Below are positions 26,183 through 35,091 of a stretch of 64,000 nucleotides of DNA, piece after piece. The position numbers and the translations under genes were made by a program. This DNA comes from [Clostridium] aerotolerans DSM 5434. Lineage in GTDB: Bacteria > Bacillota > Clostridia > Lachnospirales > Lachnospiraceae. The notes under the pieces are model-generated. The model was not told the DNA's origin, ran no database searches, and was given only the letters and a program-made list of their open reading frames with translations. Position 1 is the stretch's first letter; every line of letters begins with the position of its first letter. The stretch lies in contig NZ_JHWJ01000011.1 of assembly GCF_000687555.1 (NCBI RefSeq), forward strand, positions 1 to 64,000, read 5' to 3'.

Positions 26183-28096
26183 TTACAGCTCCTTCGGGAG
26201 CTGTTTTTCTATCCATGTCATTGCCTCTATAAAGGCATCATAATCCTGCTTTTTAACCAGTTCCTGAATCTCCTTCTGGCTTAGTAAAAATGCGGCAGTC
26301 ATCTGGTAGAAACGCTGCAGCTCAACGCTGGTATGGTCCTTATTGGCGATGGATACCAGAAACACAGCCCGCACCTTTTGTCCTCCCCAGTCCACAGGCT
26401 CATCAAGGATACCAACACAGACAAAGGTCTCCTGGCTGATGGCCTTATAAACGTGGGGCATGGCAACCATATTGCCAAAGGCCGTCTTTGCAAGCCTCTC
26501 TCGCTTTAAGACCGATTCATAAAATTCCTGGGGCAGATTCTTTTTCTCCATGACAAAATGACACATGCAGCGAAGCACCTCTTCCTTTGTCCGTAATTTC
26601 AGATGAGGGAGAAACATCTCTTTCTCATAGTAATTCATCACAGAAGAGGTCTTTTCCGAGCGAAGGACCTTTTTCACATTGACGATGTCGTTATCGTCGA
26701 GGAAATACTGAACCTCCAGGATGGGAAGCGGAACCGGAACCGTAATGGGAACCGTGGTAAAGATATAATCATAATCTGCAAAATCCAATTTATACAGACT
26801 GCCAAGGTCACAGGCTGTAATGTTGTTTATGTAATCCTTAAAGTAACTCTGGTATTTGTACTGGAGTAATTTTGCGCTTCCCCGGCCAGAGGAACAGACA
26901 AGGAGTATATTTTTCTTCTGAATCTCAGACTTCTTTCTCTCCAGGGCAAGAGCAAAGGCAAAGGCAAAATATGCGATTTCATCCTCGGATAAAAGCACAT
27001 GAAAGTGTTCATTGATGACTGTGACCCCATTGCTTGCCATGGTGTAGGAAAGGCAGAATTTCTCCTTCACATCACGAAGGAGGGGATTTTTTAAGTTCAT
27101 ATCGTATTTGATTCGGACGCTTAAGGGGACCAGATGCTGGCACAATATCATACGAAGCTCCAAGTCATTTCGGAAATCAAATTTAAACAGATCATAGACC
27201 CGTTCCAGCATGGCAGTTACCAGATCATTGATTTCCTGAGTGATGATCATATTTTGTTCTGCCTCATCTCTTGGATAAATAATTTTCTTTCCTGCCAGAT
27301 GGATGGCAATATAAAAAATCTCTGTCTCTGGAAATGTAATATGAAAGGTGGTCTGAAGGCTCTTTGCAATCTCCGTTGCTATCTGGTATTCCAGACTGTC
27401 ATCCTTTTGCTCCATATACTCCTTTGGCAGAGGCACATAATGGCATTCCATGATACGGCTGATGGCAATATAAAGATGTACCACCAGGTTTTGATAGGAG
27501 GCGCCGGTAATGGTAAAATCATTGCTCTTTAAGACGGAGGATACACAGGCTGCAATTTCGTCCATGCTTTGATTCCCTTTATGAAGCCGTTTTCCGGAAA
27601 AGGAAGCAATGCACAGCCTGGCATCGAATTCTCCTCCTTCCAGCTTAATTCCGTAATTGGGCTTTCGAATCACTTTGATATTAAACTGGTTGATGTACTG
27701 TTCCACTTCTTTTAAATCTGCGGTTAAGGTACGTTTTGAAATAAACAGGCTTTCGCTTAACTCATCAAGCTTTACATAGGAGGGGCTGTTAAATAAATAC
27801 TCCAATAGATACTGAATCCGTTCTTCCGAGGTTCCAGGCAGATATTCATCGGAAAGGCGGGAGTATAATTTCTTTTGAAACGATTCAAACTTTTCTTTAT
27901 CGGTAATATTTAAATAATAGCCAACCCCATACTTAGAAAGAATGGCACCACCACAAGCTTCCATCTCACGGTTCATTTCCTTTAATAAGTTTCTTATGGT
28001 CTTCGTTCCCACATGAATCTGCTGTGCAAGATTCTGTGCGGTAACGTATTCTTTGTCTGACAAAATATCAAGGATCTGTCTCTTTCGCCTATCCAT
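26183..28096 (-). CDS. LicR/MtlR-type PRD transcriptional activator with EIIB and EIIA domains
   Basis: Modular regulator (637 aa). An N-terminal HTH (residues 5-60) and a second winged helix (about 85-140) are followed by two PTS-regulation domains (about 175-275 and 290-390). Then come an EIIB-like domain with Cys in LLVCSSGRGSAKLL (about 400-415) and a C-terminal EIIA domain of the mannitol/fructose type with the phosphoacceptor-like MPHVYKA (about 545). Such proteins activate PTS operons when phosphorylated by HPr and not by the substrate-specific EIIB. The gene neighbourhood makes the adjacent beta-glucoside operon its target. It has the domain set of DNA-binding activators rather than of RNA-binding BglG antiterminators. 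Confidence 0.92.
   Translation of the reverse strand: MDRRKRQILDILSDKEYVTAQNLAQQIHVGTKTIRNLLKEMNREMEACGGAILSKYGVGYYLNITDKEKFESFQKKLYSRLSDEYLPGTSEERIQYLLEYLFNSPSYVKLDELSESLFISKRTLTADLKEVEQYINQFNIKVIRKPNYGIKLEGGEFDARLCIASFSGKRLHKGNQSMDEIAACVSSVLKSNDFTITGASYQNLVVHLYIAISRIMECHYVPLPKEYMEQKDDSLEYQIATEIAKSLQTTFHITFPETEIFYIAIHLAGKKIIYPRDEAEQNMIITQEINDLVTAMLERVYDLFKFDFRNDLELRMILCQHLVPLSVRIKYDMNLKNPLLRDVKEKFCLSYTMASNGVTVINEHFHVLLSEDEIAYFAFAFALALERKKSEIQKKNILLVCSSGRGSAKLLQYKYQSYFKDYINNITACDLGSLYKLDFADYDYIFTTVPITVPVPLPILEVQYFLDDNDIVNVKKVLRSEKTSSVMNYYEKEMFLPHLKLRTKEEVLRCMCHFVMEKKNLPQEFYESVLKRERLAKTAFGNMVAMPHVYKAISQETFVCVGILDEPVDWGGQKVRAVFLVSIANKDHTSVELQRFYQMTAAFLLSQKEIQELVKKQDYDAFIEAMTWIEKQLPKEL
26186..26208 (+). 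terminator. Terminator of the GH1 gene
   Basis: CAGCTCC, tetraloop TTCG, GGAGCTG (26186-26203), then TTTTT. It begins five bases after the GH1 stop and overlaps the final codons of the convergent regulator gene. Confidence 0.9.
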
Positions 28097-28425
28097 ATAT
28101 GTTCACTCCTATCGATTCATGCCAGCTTGCGCTTTTTAGTGGTATCTTGGGACAGGGTATATTATAATCGGATGGATCACCCATAAATCGCCCAAGTTTT
28201 TTGTTTATTTCTTACTTATTTTTTATTTAAATATTATTATTTTTATGCATATTCACATAATAACATAGTTTAAATAGCAACTAAATGAATCTTTTTTCCA
28301 TTTTCATAGTGGTAAACTTTTCCATTTGGTTGCTGTAACTTTTTTGTAACCCCTTAAGCCTGTCCATGAGCTATACTACGTAAGAAGCAAGCTACAAATG
28401 AAAGTAAATGAAAAGGAGCAGTGAT
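28097..28425. other. Intergenic region with second LicR-type operator copy
   Basis: This 329-base AT-rich region between divergent genes holds no ORF of note. At 28292-28314 it carries TTTTCCATTTTCATAGTGG, a near copy of the operator at 24552-24574 (CCATT-TTCAT-AGTGG at 28298-28312, one change from the perfect dyad). This suggests the regulator controls its own gene, or the lipoprotein operon on the other side. A possible -10 TATACT occurs near 28372; no matching -35 was seen. Confidence 0.5.
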
Positions 28426-29664
28426 ATGAAACATAATGTTAAAAAGCTTATTCCTCTTTTGCTGACCGGAGCCGTTCTCCTTACGGGCTGCGGCAAAGCA
28501 GAAAACCCAAATACCACAAAGAATCAGCCAAAGGATGACGCGGCTTCTGTTGGAGGATTTCTTCCTTCCGGCTCAGAGCTTTTAGTTCCGCAAAAAGCAG
28601 GAAAAAAACAGAGCATCTATCTGAATGCACAGGCAGGCGGTGAAAATAAAGAGGCGTTTCTTTTATACCGGAATCCATCAGACAACCGTCAGGCCCATCT
28701 TCTCTACCTTACAAAGGATAAGGACAACTGGCAGAAAAAAGAGGACATTGAAACAGGACTCTTAGGCTTTGATACCTTTGAGCTTATTGATCTTGACGGA
28801 GATGGAGCGAAGGAAGCTATCGTTGGCGGGGCCATCTCAGAATCAGGGCACGACAACCAGCTTGTAATCTATAAGCTTGAAAAGGATGGGCTTAAAAAGG
28901 CTGGAGAATTAAGCTACGACGCCCTTTCCATTGAGGATTATACTGACGATAAGCTTCCTGATCTTATGGCTATAACGAAAAAGCAGGATGAAACAAGGGC
29001 AGTTGGACTGTATTCTTATAAAGCTGGTGAACTTACCTTGATCTCTCAGATTGATTTAGACCCTCAGGGCATGTTCGAGCATGCAGCATTTGGAACGTTA
29101 GCAGACGGAAAAAAAGCTCTGTTTGCAGACAGCGGCCTTGGTGCCCATTCCATGCTGACAGAAATCATTGTTTACAACAACGGAACTCTTTCAAAGGTAG
29201 GAGATTCTTCCGACAGCGTACTTTTAAAGCCGTATCCTCTTTACAGCAGGGACTTGAACGGGGATGGTATTATAGAGGTTGGAGGAATGTACATTCCAAA
29301 GGGCTATGAGGACGCTGCCATGGCTGAGATTCCCTTTATTTATACGTATCAGGACTATAAGCTTGACGGAAGCTTTCAGGTGGTGGAAGAACGGTATGCG
29401 GATTACGGACAGCATTTTTATATTTCCTTCCCCAAGGAACTTTATGAGGGAGTAACGGTAAAACGACTGGAGAACGGAGTGGAACTTCTTTCCACCCAGG
29501 GAGATGCCTTGTTATTCGAAGTAAAATGGGCTTCAAAGGAAGCAGTTCCTGCTGGCGCTATTTTACTTGGCAGCACAAAGGATACCGCCTTCTATACAGA
29601 ATCAAAGACAGAAACAAAAATACCAGCAAGTGCATTCCATCTGATGGAGGAAGAATTAAACTGA
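28426..29664 (+). CDS. Lipoprotein with FG-GAP-like calcium-loop repeats
   Basis: Secreted lipoprotein (412 aa) with signal peptide and lipobox LLTGC (C22). The mature part has two Asp-rich loops, DLDGDGAKEAIVGG and DLNGDGIIEVGG, typical of FG-GAP/VCBS-like beta-propeller proteins and likely to bind Ca2+. The start at 28426 follows AAAAGGAG. It lies 10 bases before a response regulator and histidine kinase gene, so it is probably an accessory sensor or an output of that two-component system. No specific family is recognised. Confidence 0.75.
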   Translation: MKHNVKKLIPLLLTGAVLLTGCGKAENPNTTKNQPKDDAASVGGFLPSGSELLVPQKAGKKQSIYLNAQAGGENKEAFLLYRNPSDNRQAHLLYLTKDKDNWQKKEDIETGLLGFDTFELIDLDGDGAKEAIVGGAISESGHDNQLVIYKLEKDGLKKAGELSYDALSIEDYTDDKLPDLMAITKKQDETRAVGLYSYKAGELTLISQIDLDPQGMFEHAAFGTLADGKKALFADSGLGAHSMLTEIIVYNNGTLSKVGDSSDSVLLKPYPLYSRDLNGDGIIEVGGMYIPKGYEDAAMAEIPFIYTYQDYKLDGSFQVVEERYADYGQHFYISFPKELYEGVTVKRLENGVELLSTQGDALLFEVKWASKEAVPAGAILLGSTKDTAFYTESKTETKIPASAFHLMEEELN

Positions 29665-29674
29665 GGTTAAATAT

Positions 29675-30361
29675 ATGAAAACAATACTGGTGGTGGAGGA
29701 TGAGCTGTCCATTCGCAGCTTTGTCTGCCTGAATCTAAGAAAAAAAGGATATCAGGTCTTTGAAGCAGAAACCGGGGAAGATGCCCTGGTTCTATTTCAG
29801 GACCAGACCATTCATGTGGTGATCTTAGACATTATGCTTCCTGGCATAGATGGCTTTACTGTCTGTGACGAGATGAGAAGTCTAAATCCCACCGCAGGAA
29901 TTATCATGCTCACCGCCCGCTCCCAGGATGAAGATAAGGTGAAGGGGCTGCTTCTGGGCGCCGATGATTACCTGACAAAGCCCTTTCAGATGAGCGAGCT
30001 GGAGGCAAGGATTCTTTCTCTCTTACGGCGCTTATCCCATGGGTTGGAAAAAGAGACATCCGGGGTCATGGTTTCCGGCTCCTTTTCTCTTGACAGCCTT
30101 CGGAATAAGTTAACTCATTCAGGAACTGAAATCAGGATTACACCTACCGAAGCCTGTCTTTTGCAGTTTTTAATCTCCAATAAAAACAAAGGATTTACCA
30201 GAGATGAGATTCTCGACCAGGTCTGGGGCACCAACTATTTGGGTGACCCCAAGGTGGTGGATGTAAACATACGGAGAATCCGCAGAAAGATAGAACCGGA
30301 CCCGAAAAACCCCAGGTATTTATGTACGGAATGGGGCTACGGATATTTGTGGAAGGAGTAA
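29675..30361 (+). CDS. OmpR-family response regulator
   Basis: DNA-binding response regulator (228 aa) with an N-terminal receiver domain. The phosphoacceptor Asp is in VVILDIMLPG and the conserved Lys in LTKPF. The C-terminal winged helix is of the OmpR/PhoB type (TPTEACLLQFLI, DEILDQVWG, VDVNIRRIRRKI). It is cotranscribed with the upstream lipoprotein and the downstream kinase (four-base gap). Confidence 0.93.
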   Translation: MKTILVVEDELSIRSFVCLNLRKKGYQVFEAETGEDALVLFQDQTIHVVILDIMLPGIDGFTVCDEMRSLNPTAGIIMLTARSQDEDKVKGLLLGADDYLTKPFQMSELEARILSLLRRLSHGLEKETSGVMVSGSFSLDSLRNKLTHSGTEIRITPTEACLLQFLISNKNKGFTRDEILDQVWGTNYLGDPKVVDVNIRRIRRKIEPDPKNPRYLCTEWGYGYLWKE

Positions 30362-30365
30362 GCCC

Positions 30366-31733
30366 ATGAAGCGTAAGGTAGTCTCTTATTTCATGCTTTT
30401 GACCATTTTGACCCTGACTCTTGTTATGGTGTGTTTTGGGTTTGGTATGAGGCGGTATTTTTATCAGGAGCTTTCTAACAGCGTAACGAGCCATACGGAA
30501 GCGGTTCCTTTTGTATGGGCCGAGCTTGGGGAGTTTACCAGTGAGGATTTAATCAGAAAAAGTGATGAGGTGATAAAGGCGTACCAGATGGAAGGAACCA
30601 GTCTTACTCTTCTTACGAGAAAAGGTGACCCCATTCAATCCACCACCGGCTATCTGGAAGATCATAAGGTCTCCATAGATTCCAGAGTCTTATCCTTTGA
30701 AACAGTATACAAAATACAAGAACCCTTGGGAAAAAGAACCATGGCGGTATATACCCCTCTTCTATACCACGGGCAAACGGTAGGGGTCTTAAAGTATGAA
30801 ATATCTCTGGCAAAGACCGATGAAAGAATCTTCACCCTGTTATCCTGGGGCCTTGCTGCCTGTCTCATGGTGGCTTTTGTTGCATTTCTGGTAAGCCTTC
30901 GTCTTGGAAATTCCATTGTATTGCCTTTAAAAAACATTATCAAGCTGACAAAGCGGATGGCAGAAGGTAATTATGAGGAAAAGATTCAGGAAGAATACCC
31001 TTATGAAGCCGGGGAGCTGGTGCAGATGCTTAACTATATGGCAGATGAGATTACAAAATCAGACCGGATGAAAAATGATTTTATCTCCTCCATATCCCAT
31101 GAGTTAAGAACTCCCCTTACAGGAATCAAGGGCTGGGCGGAGACCATAAAGGATCCGGATGGAGTTACAGAAGAAGAGATGAAGTTCGGACTTAAAATTA
31201 TAGAGGAGGAAACAGAGCGTCTCATCCGTATGGTGGAAAGCCTCCTTGACTTTTCCAGATACCAGTCTGACCGCATGGTGTTATCTCTTTCCCCGCTGTC
31301 TTTTGACCAGTTGGTTGAAAAGGTTTCTATGGAGCTTAGTAAGAAAGCGGAGAAAAAGGGCATCCGCCTGATCATAGAGTTAACGCCTGCAAGGATACAG
31401 GGGGACTGGGATAAATTAAAACAGGTGGTCATCAATGTTTTAGACAATGGAATCAAGTTTTCAGAACAGAAAGGTGAGATTTACATCACTATGACAGCCT
31501 CAGACGACTGGGTGAGTCTGGTAATCCGGGATACCGGAATCGGGGTTAGAAAAGAACATTTAAAATACATTACCCATTCCTTTTTTAAGGCGGATAAACG
31601 GTCGCCGGGGGAAGGACTTGGGCTTGCTATCTCTCAGAAAATCATGGTGCTTCACGGAGGCAGCCTTTCCATTGAAAGTGAATATGGAAAGGGCACCTCA
31701 GTCACCATGAAGCTTCCACTTATAAAGGATTAA
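30366..31733 (+). CDS. Membrane sensor histidine kinase
   Basis: Sensor kinase (455 aa) with one helix at residues 8-30, an extracytoplasmic domain of about 125 residues, a second helix (about 155-178), HAMP (about 180-235), a HisKA domain with phosphoaccepting His in SHELRTPLTG, and a HATPase domain (NVLDNGIKFS, DTGIGV, GEGLGLAIS). It phosphorylates the adjacent OmpR-type regulator. The signal may involve the lipoprotein encoded first in the operon. Its stop codon overlaps that of the convergent nitroreductase gene. Confidence 0.93.
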   Translation: MKRKVVSYFMLLTILTLTLVMVCFGFGMRRYFYQELSNSVTSHTEAVPFVWAELGEFTSEDLIRKSDEVIKAYQMEGTSLTLLTRKGDPIQSTTGYLEDHKVSIDSRVLSFETVYKIQEPLGKRTMAVYTPLLYHGQTVGVLKYEISLAKTDERIFTLLSWGLAACLMVAFVAFLVSLRLGNSIVLPLKNIIKLTKRMAEGNYEEKIQEEYPYEAGELVQMLNYMADEITKSDRMKNDFISSISHELRTPLTGIKGWAETIKDPDGVTEEEMKFGLKIIEEETERLIRMVESLLDFSRYQSDRMVLSLSPLSFDQLVEKVSMELSKKAEKKGIRLIIELTPARIQGDWDKLKQVVINVLDNGIKFSEQKGEIYITMTASDDWVSLVIRDTGIGVRKEHLKYITHSFFKADKRSPGEGLGLAISQKIMVLHGGSLSIESEYGKGTSVTMKLPLIKD

Positions 31734-32257
31734 TATGTTTCCTTGTGAACTCGATTAAAATCTGCATCCTCATCTTCATAGGGAGCCCGTTCCTCTGCCT
31801 TATGTCCAATGGCAAGAAGACAGGAAACGCCGTATTTCTCAGGGATGTTAAGGACCTCTCTTACCGCTGCTTCCGAATCTCCGTTGGCGCTCTGGCGGCA
31901 TCTCATCTGGATCCATACAGAGCCAAGTGACAGGTTTTCTGCCACCAGCTGCATCATGGTGGCAGCGATGGAAGCGTCCTCTGCCCATACATCACTCTTT
32001 TCACTGTCAGCAATCACGGCAATGACAACAGGAGCCGTAGCAAGGCCAATGGTTCCCATATTCTTGCATTCCTTTAATTTCTTTATAGTTTCCGGGTCTT
32101 TGACTACAATGAATTCCACAGGCTTCTTATTCTTTGACGATGGGGCAAAGAGTCCTGCTTTTAATATCTCATCAAGGTTTTGGTCTGATACCTCTTCCTC
32201 CTTAAATTTTCTAATGGATCTTCTCTTTTTGATTATTTCAAGCATTTCAGCAGACAT
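31730..32257 (-). CDS. Nitroreductase-family flavoprotein
   Basis: FMN-dependent oxidoreductase (175 aa) of the short nitroreductase group. The N-terminal KRRSIRKF and FAPSSKNKKP contact FMN phosphate in this family, and a C-terminal AIGHKAEER segment is conserved. It uses NAD(P)H to reduce nitro compounds, quinones or flavins; the real substrate is unknown. It lies 20 bases after the flavodoxin-ferredoxin gene, probably one operon. Confidence 0.9.
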   Translation of the reverse strand: MSAEMLEIIKKRRSIRKFKEEEVSDQNLDEILKAGLFAPSSKNKKPVEFIVVKDPETIKKLKECKNMGTIGLATAPVVIAVIADSEKSDVWAEDASIAATMMQLVAENLSLGSVWIQMRCRQSANGDSEAAVREVLNIPEKYGVSCLLAIGHKAEERAPYEDEDADFNRVHKETY

Positions 32258-32277
32258 ATGACTTCTCCTTCCTTTTC

Positions 32278-33144
32278 TTAATTATTTAAGTACTCTATAA
32301 CACCTTCCCAAACATCCTTGGAATCTGATGTATATTGTTTTTTTCTGGGTTCCTTTAACGCCAGGCGGTTCATCTTCTTGATATCATAGCCGTCCTTTAG
32401 AATTATGGATTTCATGATACCAGGAAGTATGGCCTTTCGGTGGCAGGCATAGACACATTTTAAGCACCACATACACCGCCAGCCAAATTTCGGTCTCCCG
32501 TTTTCCATACGAATATTCTTTTTGGGGCAGTTCTTTACGCACAAGCCGCATTGGTTGCAGTCACTGGTTGCGTATAGCTTCTTCCCAAATAACCTCCCTC
32601 CCAGATGCTCCATTACCCCAAAGGCAGTGATGAACTTATCTTTCGTCTTTGGCACCGTAAGCCGCTTCTTTCCTTCCAGAAGATCATTGCTTATTGTCTC
32701 GATCTTATGGGGAAGAACAGTTAAGAGAGCCAGGTTTAGGGGCGGCTCTACCTGAGTCTGGAAGTTTGATGGCATCATCAGCATGTTTTCATAGACAACC
32801 TCATAGCCCCTCCGCGTTAAGTACTTTTTGGCAGGGACACGGCAGGCCGTATTGGGGGATACTTCCCCTCCTCCGGAAACGGAAATAACAGCCGCATGCC
32901 TGTGATTTCCATTGGGAAGCTTATTGATCCATCGCTCTGTTAGTTCTGCCAGACGAAAGGCATAAACAGGAGACATGATAAGAAGCAGATCCGATTCCTC
33001 GATTTTAAGAGGAGATACCTTGGCTATATTCTTTTTTTGTACTTTAACTCCTTTTTCAGTAAGCTGGCGTTCCAGATACTCCGCCGCAAGCTCTGTACCG
33101 CCTGTTCCTGAGAAGCAGGCAATGGTTACCGTGTTATATTCCAT
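32278..33144 (-). CDS. EFR1-type flavodoxin-ferredoxin fusion protein
   Basis: Electron-transfer protein (288 aa). An N-terminal flavodoxin-like domain (FSGTGGTELAAEYL is the FMN phosphate loop; SPVYAFRLAE) is fused to a C-terminal 2x[4Fe-4S] ferredoxin (CNQCGLCVKNCP and CMWCLKCVYACH). Such EFR1 proteins are common in clostridia and may pass electrons to partner reductases, here the nitroreductase just downstream. The start at 33144 follows GGAGGAGAAAG. Confidence 0.88.
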   Translation of the reverse strand: MEYNTVTIACFSGTGGTELAAEYLERQLTEKGVKVQKKNIAKVSPLKIEESDLLLIMSPVYAFRLAELTERWINKLPNGNHRHAAVISVSGGGEVSPNTACRVPAKKYLTRRGYEVVYENMLMMPSNFQTQVEPPLNLALLTVLPHKIETISNDLLEGKKRLTVPKTKDKFITAFGVMEHLGGRLFGKKLYATSDCNQCGLCVKNCPKKNIRMENGRPKFGWRCMWCLKCVYACHRKAILPGIMKSIILKDGYDIKKMNRLALKEPRKKQYTSDSKDVWEGVIEYLNN

Positions 33145-33232
33145 CTTTCTCCTCCATGTTGAATCCCTATCATATAATTTTAATTGTGACCGCATACATT
33201 AGTAATAAATTTCTTAACAGCAGGAGCCTATT

Positions 33233-33835
33233 ATGAGTGACTTAACCGGCGGTGCTAACAGCACCTTATCCCAAAATGGAAATGTCATGCAGATCCAGAA
33301 TGCACTGGTGGAAGAAGTCTATACCCCAGACAGCAGAACCGGATACGTGAGAATTTCCTATTCGTTTCCAGGAGAACGGGAGATGGTATTTACCAATCTG
33401 CTACAATTAAATGTAAACTGGAACACCATTTTGATCAATCAATATAATGAATCCATCAGCCTATGCAGGATTTTAAAGGGAATGACCATCAACGCCTGGT
33501 TCTCCCCTGACTTTACGGATTCCAACCCTCCCCAGTCCAATGCCTATCGGGTTGTGGCATTTCTTCCGGCCCCTAATGTCCGCGTTCTCGTGGATCGGAT
33601 TGCTTCCATAGATGCCCAAAATGGATTTCTTTATGTAGGAAACCCGAACAATATGGCGGACCAGATTCGGTTCATCATCTCCAACATGACCCAGATCCTG
33701 GATCAGAATAACAATCCCATTCCTCTTAATATACTGCAGCCCGGTCAAATGATCCGCGTGGAATACGGAGATTTCGAGACCGCCAGTATTCCTCCCCAGA
33801 CACCAGCTTTTTTAATCAAGATGGTTACATACTGA
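33233..33835 (+). CDS. Uncharacterised protein with two beta-rich repeats
   Basis: Soluble-looking protein (200 aa) without signal peptide, rich in Asn, Gln and beta-strand patterns. Two halves seem related: residues 28-110 (TGYVRISYSF...GMTINAWFSPDFT) and 120-200 (NGFLYVGNP...GQMIRVEYGDFE). Each starts with an aromatic strand and ends in a G-M/Q-x-I-x-V/A strand followed by an acidic turn and Pro. I do not recognise the family. It is transcribed away from the EFR1 gene and ends at a strong terminator. There is a ribosome binding site, AGCAGGAG, near the ATG. Confidence 0.75.
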   Translation: MSDLTGGANSTLSQNGNVMQIQNALVEEVYTPDSRTGYVRISYSFPGEREMVFTNLLQLNVNWNTILINQYNESISLCRILKGMTINAWFSPDFTDSNPPQSNAYRVVAFLPAPNVRVLVDRIASIDAQNGFLYVGNPNNMADQIRFIISNMTQILDQNNNPIPLNILQPGQMIRVEYGDFETASIPPQTPAFLIKMVTY

Positions 33836-33911
33836 CGCTGGATGAGTGGCAGGCGCTTGACCCGTTTATACTCATTATAAGAGACTCGTGATCTTAATTC
33901 AATATAAAAAC

Positions 33912-33976
33912 AACCTGCCGGAAAAATACCACATTTCCTACAAAAAGGAGACGGGTATTAACCGGCAGGTTTTTTA
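33912..33976. terminator. Long bidirectional terminator
   Basis: AACCTGCCGG (33912-33921) pairs with CCGGCAGGTT (33962-33971), with an inner AATACC/GGTATT arm. A-rich and TTTTTTAT flanks suit both the upstream plus-strand gene and the convergent yitT-family gene. Confidence 0.85.
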
Positions 33977-33992
33977 TATCTGATAATATATC

Positions 33993-34817
33993 TTATTCTA
34001 CATCAAAGCCTCTTCCAATGATGCTGTTGCTTCTGCTGGCGCAGATAAAGCTGTCATCATGAAAGGATTTCACATAATCTCTTATGGCAATCAGCTCCTG
34101 CTGATTTAACACGGACTGAATCAGCATCTTCTTTTTTACATTGGAGGTATCCATTCCCTGTATAAATGTAGCACCGCGCTTTAACTCATCCTGGATAAAC
34201 TGAGTGATCTCTAAATACTGGTCTGACATAATGCTCACATTATAGTATTTCTCAAAGCCGATGATCAGCTTATCTGTTACCGCACTCTGTACAAAGGTAC
34301 AGATCAGGGAGTAAATGATCATGGTCACATTTCCGTATATGATAGAGGAACAAATAACTACCGTATTGAGAATGAGATAATAGGTTCCTATTGAAATTCC
34401 TTTTTTCTCTTTTAAGTAAAGAGCTACGATGGATTCCGGGCCATTGGCTACTCTCTGCTTCATAATGATTCCGCCTGCAATACCGCCTACCAGGCCGCCG
34501 CTGACGGCTGCTGCGATGGGGTCGGTCAGAAGGGGTGGAAGATAGCGGTTTACAATGCCTACATAAAAGGTAAACATGAGATAACTGAATCCGGCATAAA
34601 ATATCTGTTTCTTATTATAGCTGAAAAACGACCAGATAAAGATCGGCAGAGCCATAAATATAAGAAGCATCTGAACATCAGCTCCGGTCAAACGGTTGAT
34701 CACTGCTGCCAGCCCTCCGATTCCGGTCGCTACCAAATCATTGGCATTGAGTATCTGACAATACGCACATGCTGAAATAAACTGCCCCACTGCAATCCAA
34801 AATAGCTTTTTTTTCAT
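33993..34817 (-). CDS. YitT-family membrane protein (DUF161/DUF2179)
   Basis: Membrane protein (274 aa) of the YitT family. About five N-terminal helices (residues 5-170) are followed by a cytoplasmic DUF2179 domain with GFEKYYNVSIMSDQ, ATFIQGMDTSNVKKKMLIQSV and DDSFICASRSNSIIGRGF. The function is unknown; the family is widespread in Firmicutes and is suspected to be a transporter. The start at 34817 follows GAGGAGAAAAG. Confidence 0.87.
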   Translation of the reverse strand: MKKKLFWIAVGQFISACAYCQILNANDLVATGIGGLAAVINRLTGADVQMLLIFMALPIFIWSFFSYNKKQIFYAGFSYLMFTFYVGIVNRYLPPLLTDPIAAAVSGGLVGGIAGGIIMKQRVANGPESIVALYLKEKKGISIGTYYLILNTVVICSSIIYGNVTMIIYSLICTFVQSAVTDKLIIGFEKYYNVSIMSDQYLEITQFIQDELKRGATFIQGMDTSNVKKKMLIQSVLNQQELIAIRDYVKSFHDDSFICASRSNSIIGRGFDVE

Positions 34818-34965
34818 TGCTTTTCTCCTCACAAAGTACAAAAACCCTTTTCTTGTTCTGTATTTTCTAGCATCACATCGACCATTATTATATAGAGTTC
34901 ATACCCGTTTCGCAACTACATTTATTTGACCTATTTTGAACCATTTTCAATTTATAGGTGAAACC

Positions 34966-35091
34966 ATGTTGTATTTTCTAAATATTGACAATTCCATCGG
35001 ATCGATGTTTACAAATCAGGAGATGGCTATGGTTATAAAATCTAAAAAACCGGAGCAGATAGTAAAAAAGTTTGTAAGTATTGTTAAATAA
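34966..35091 (+). CDS. Possible 41-residue ORF
   Basis: ATG at 34966 after AGGTGA, stop at 35089-35091. The predicted peptide begins MLYFLNIDNSIGS and ends QIVKKFVSIVK, with a balanced amphipathic composition. It abuts the convergent hydE stop. It could be a real small protein, the remnant of a longer gene, or chance in AT-rich DNA. Confidence 0.25.
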   Translation: MLYFLNIDNSIGSMFTNQEMAMVIKSKKPEQIVKKFVSIVK

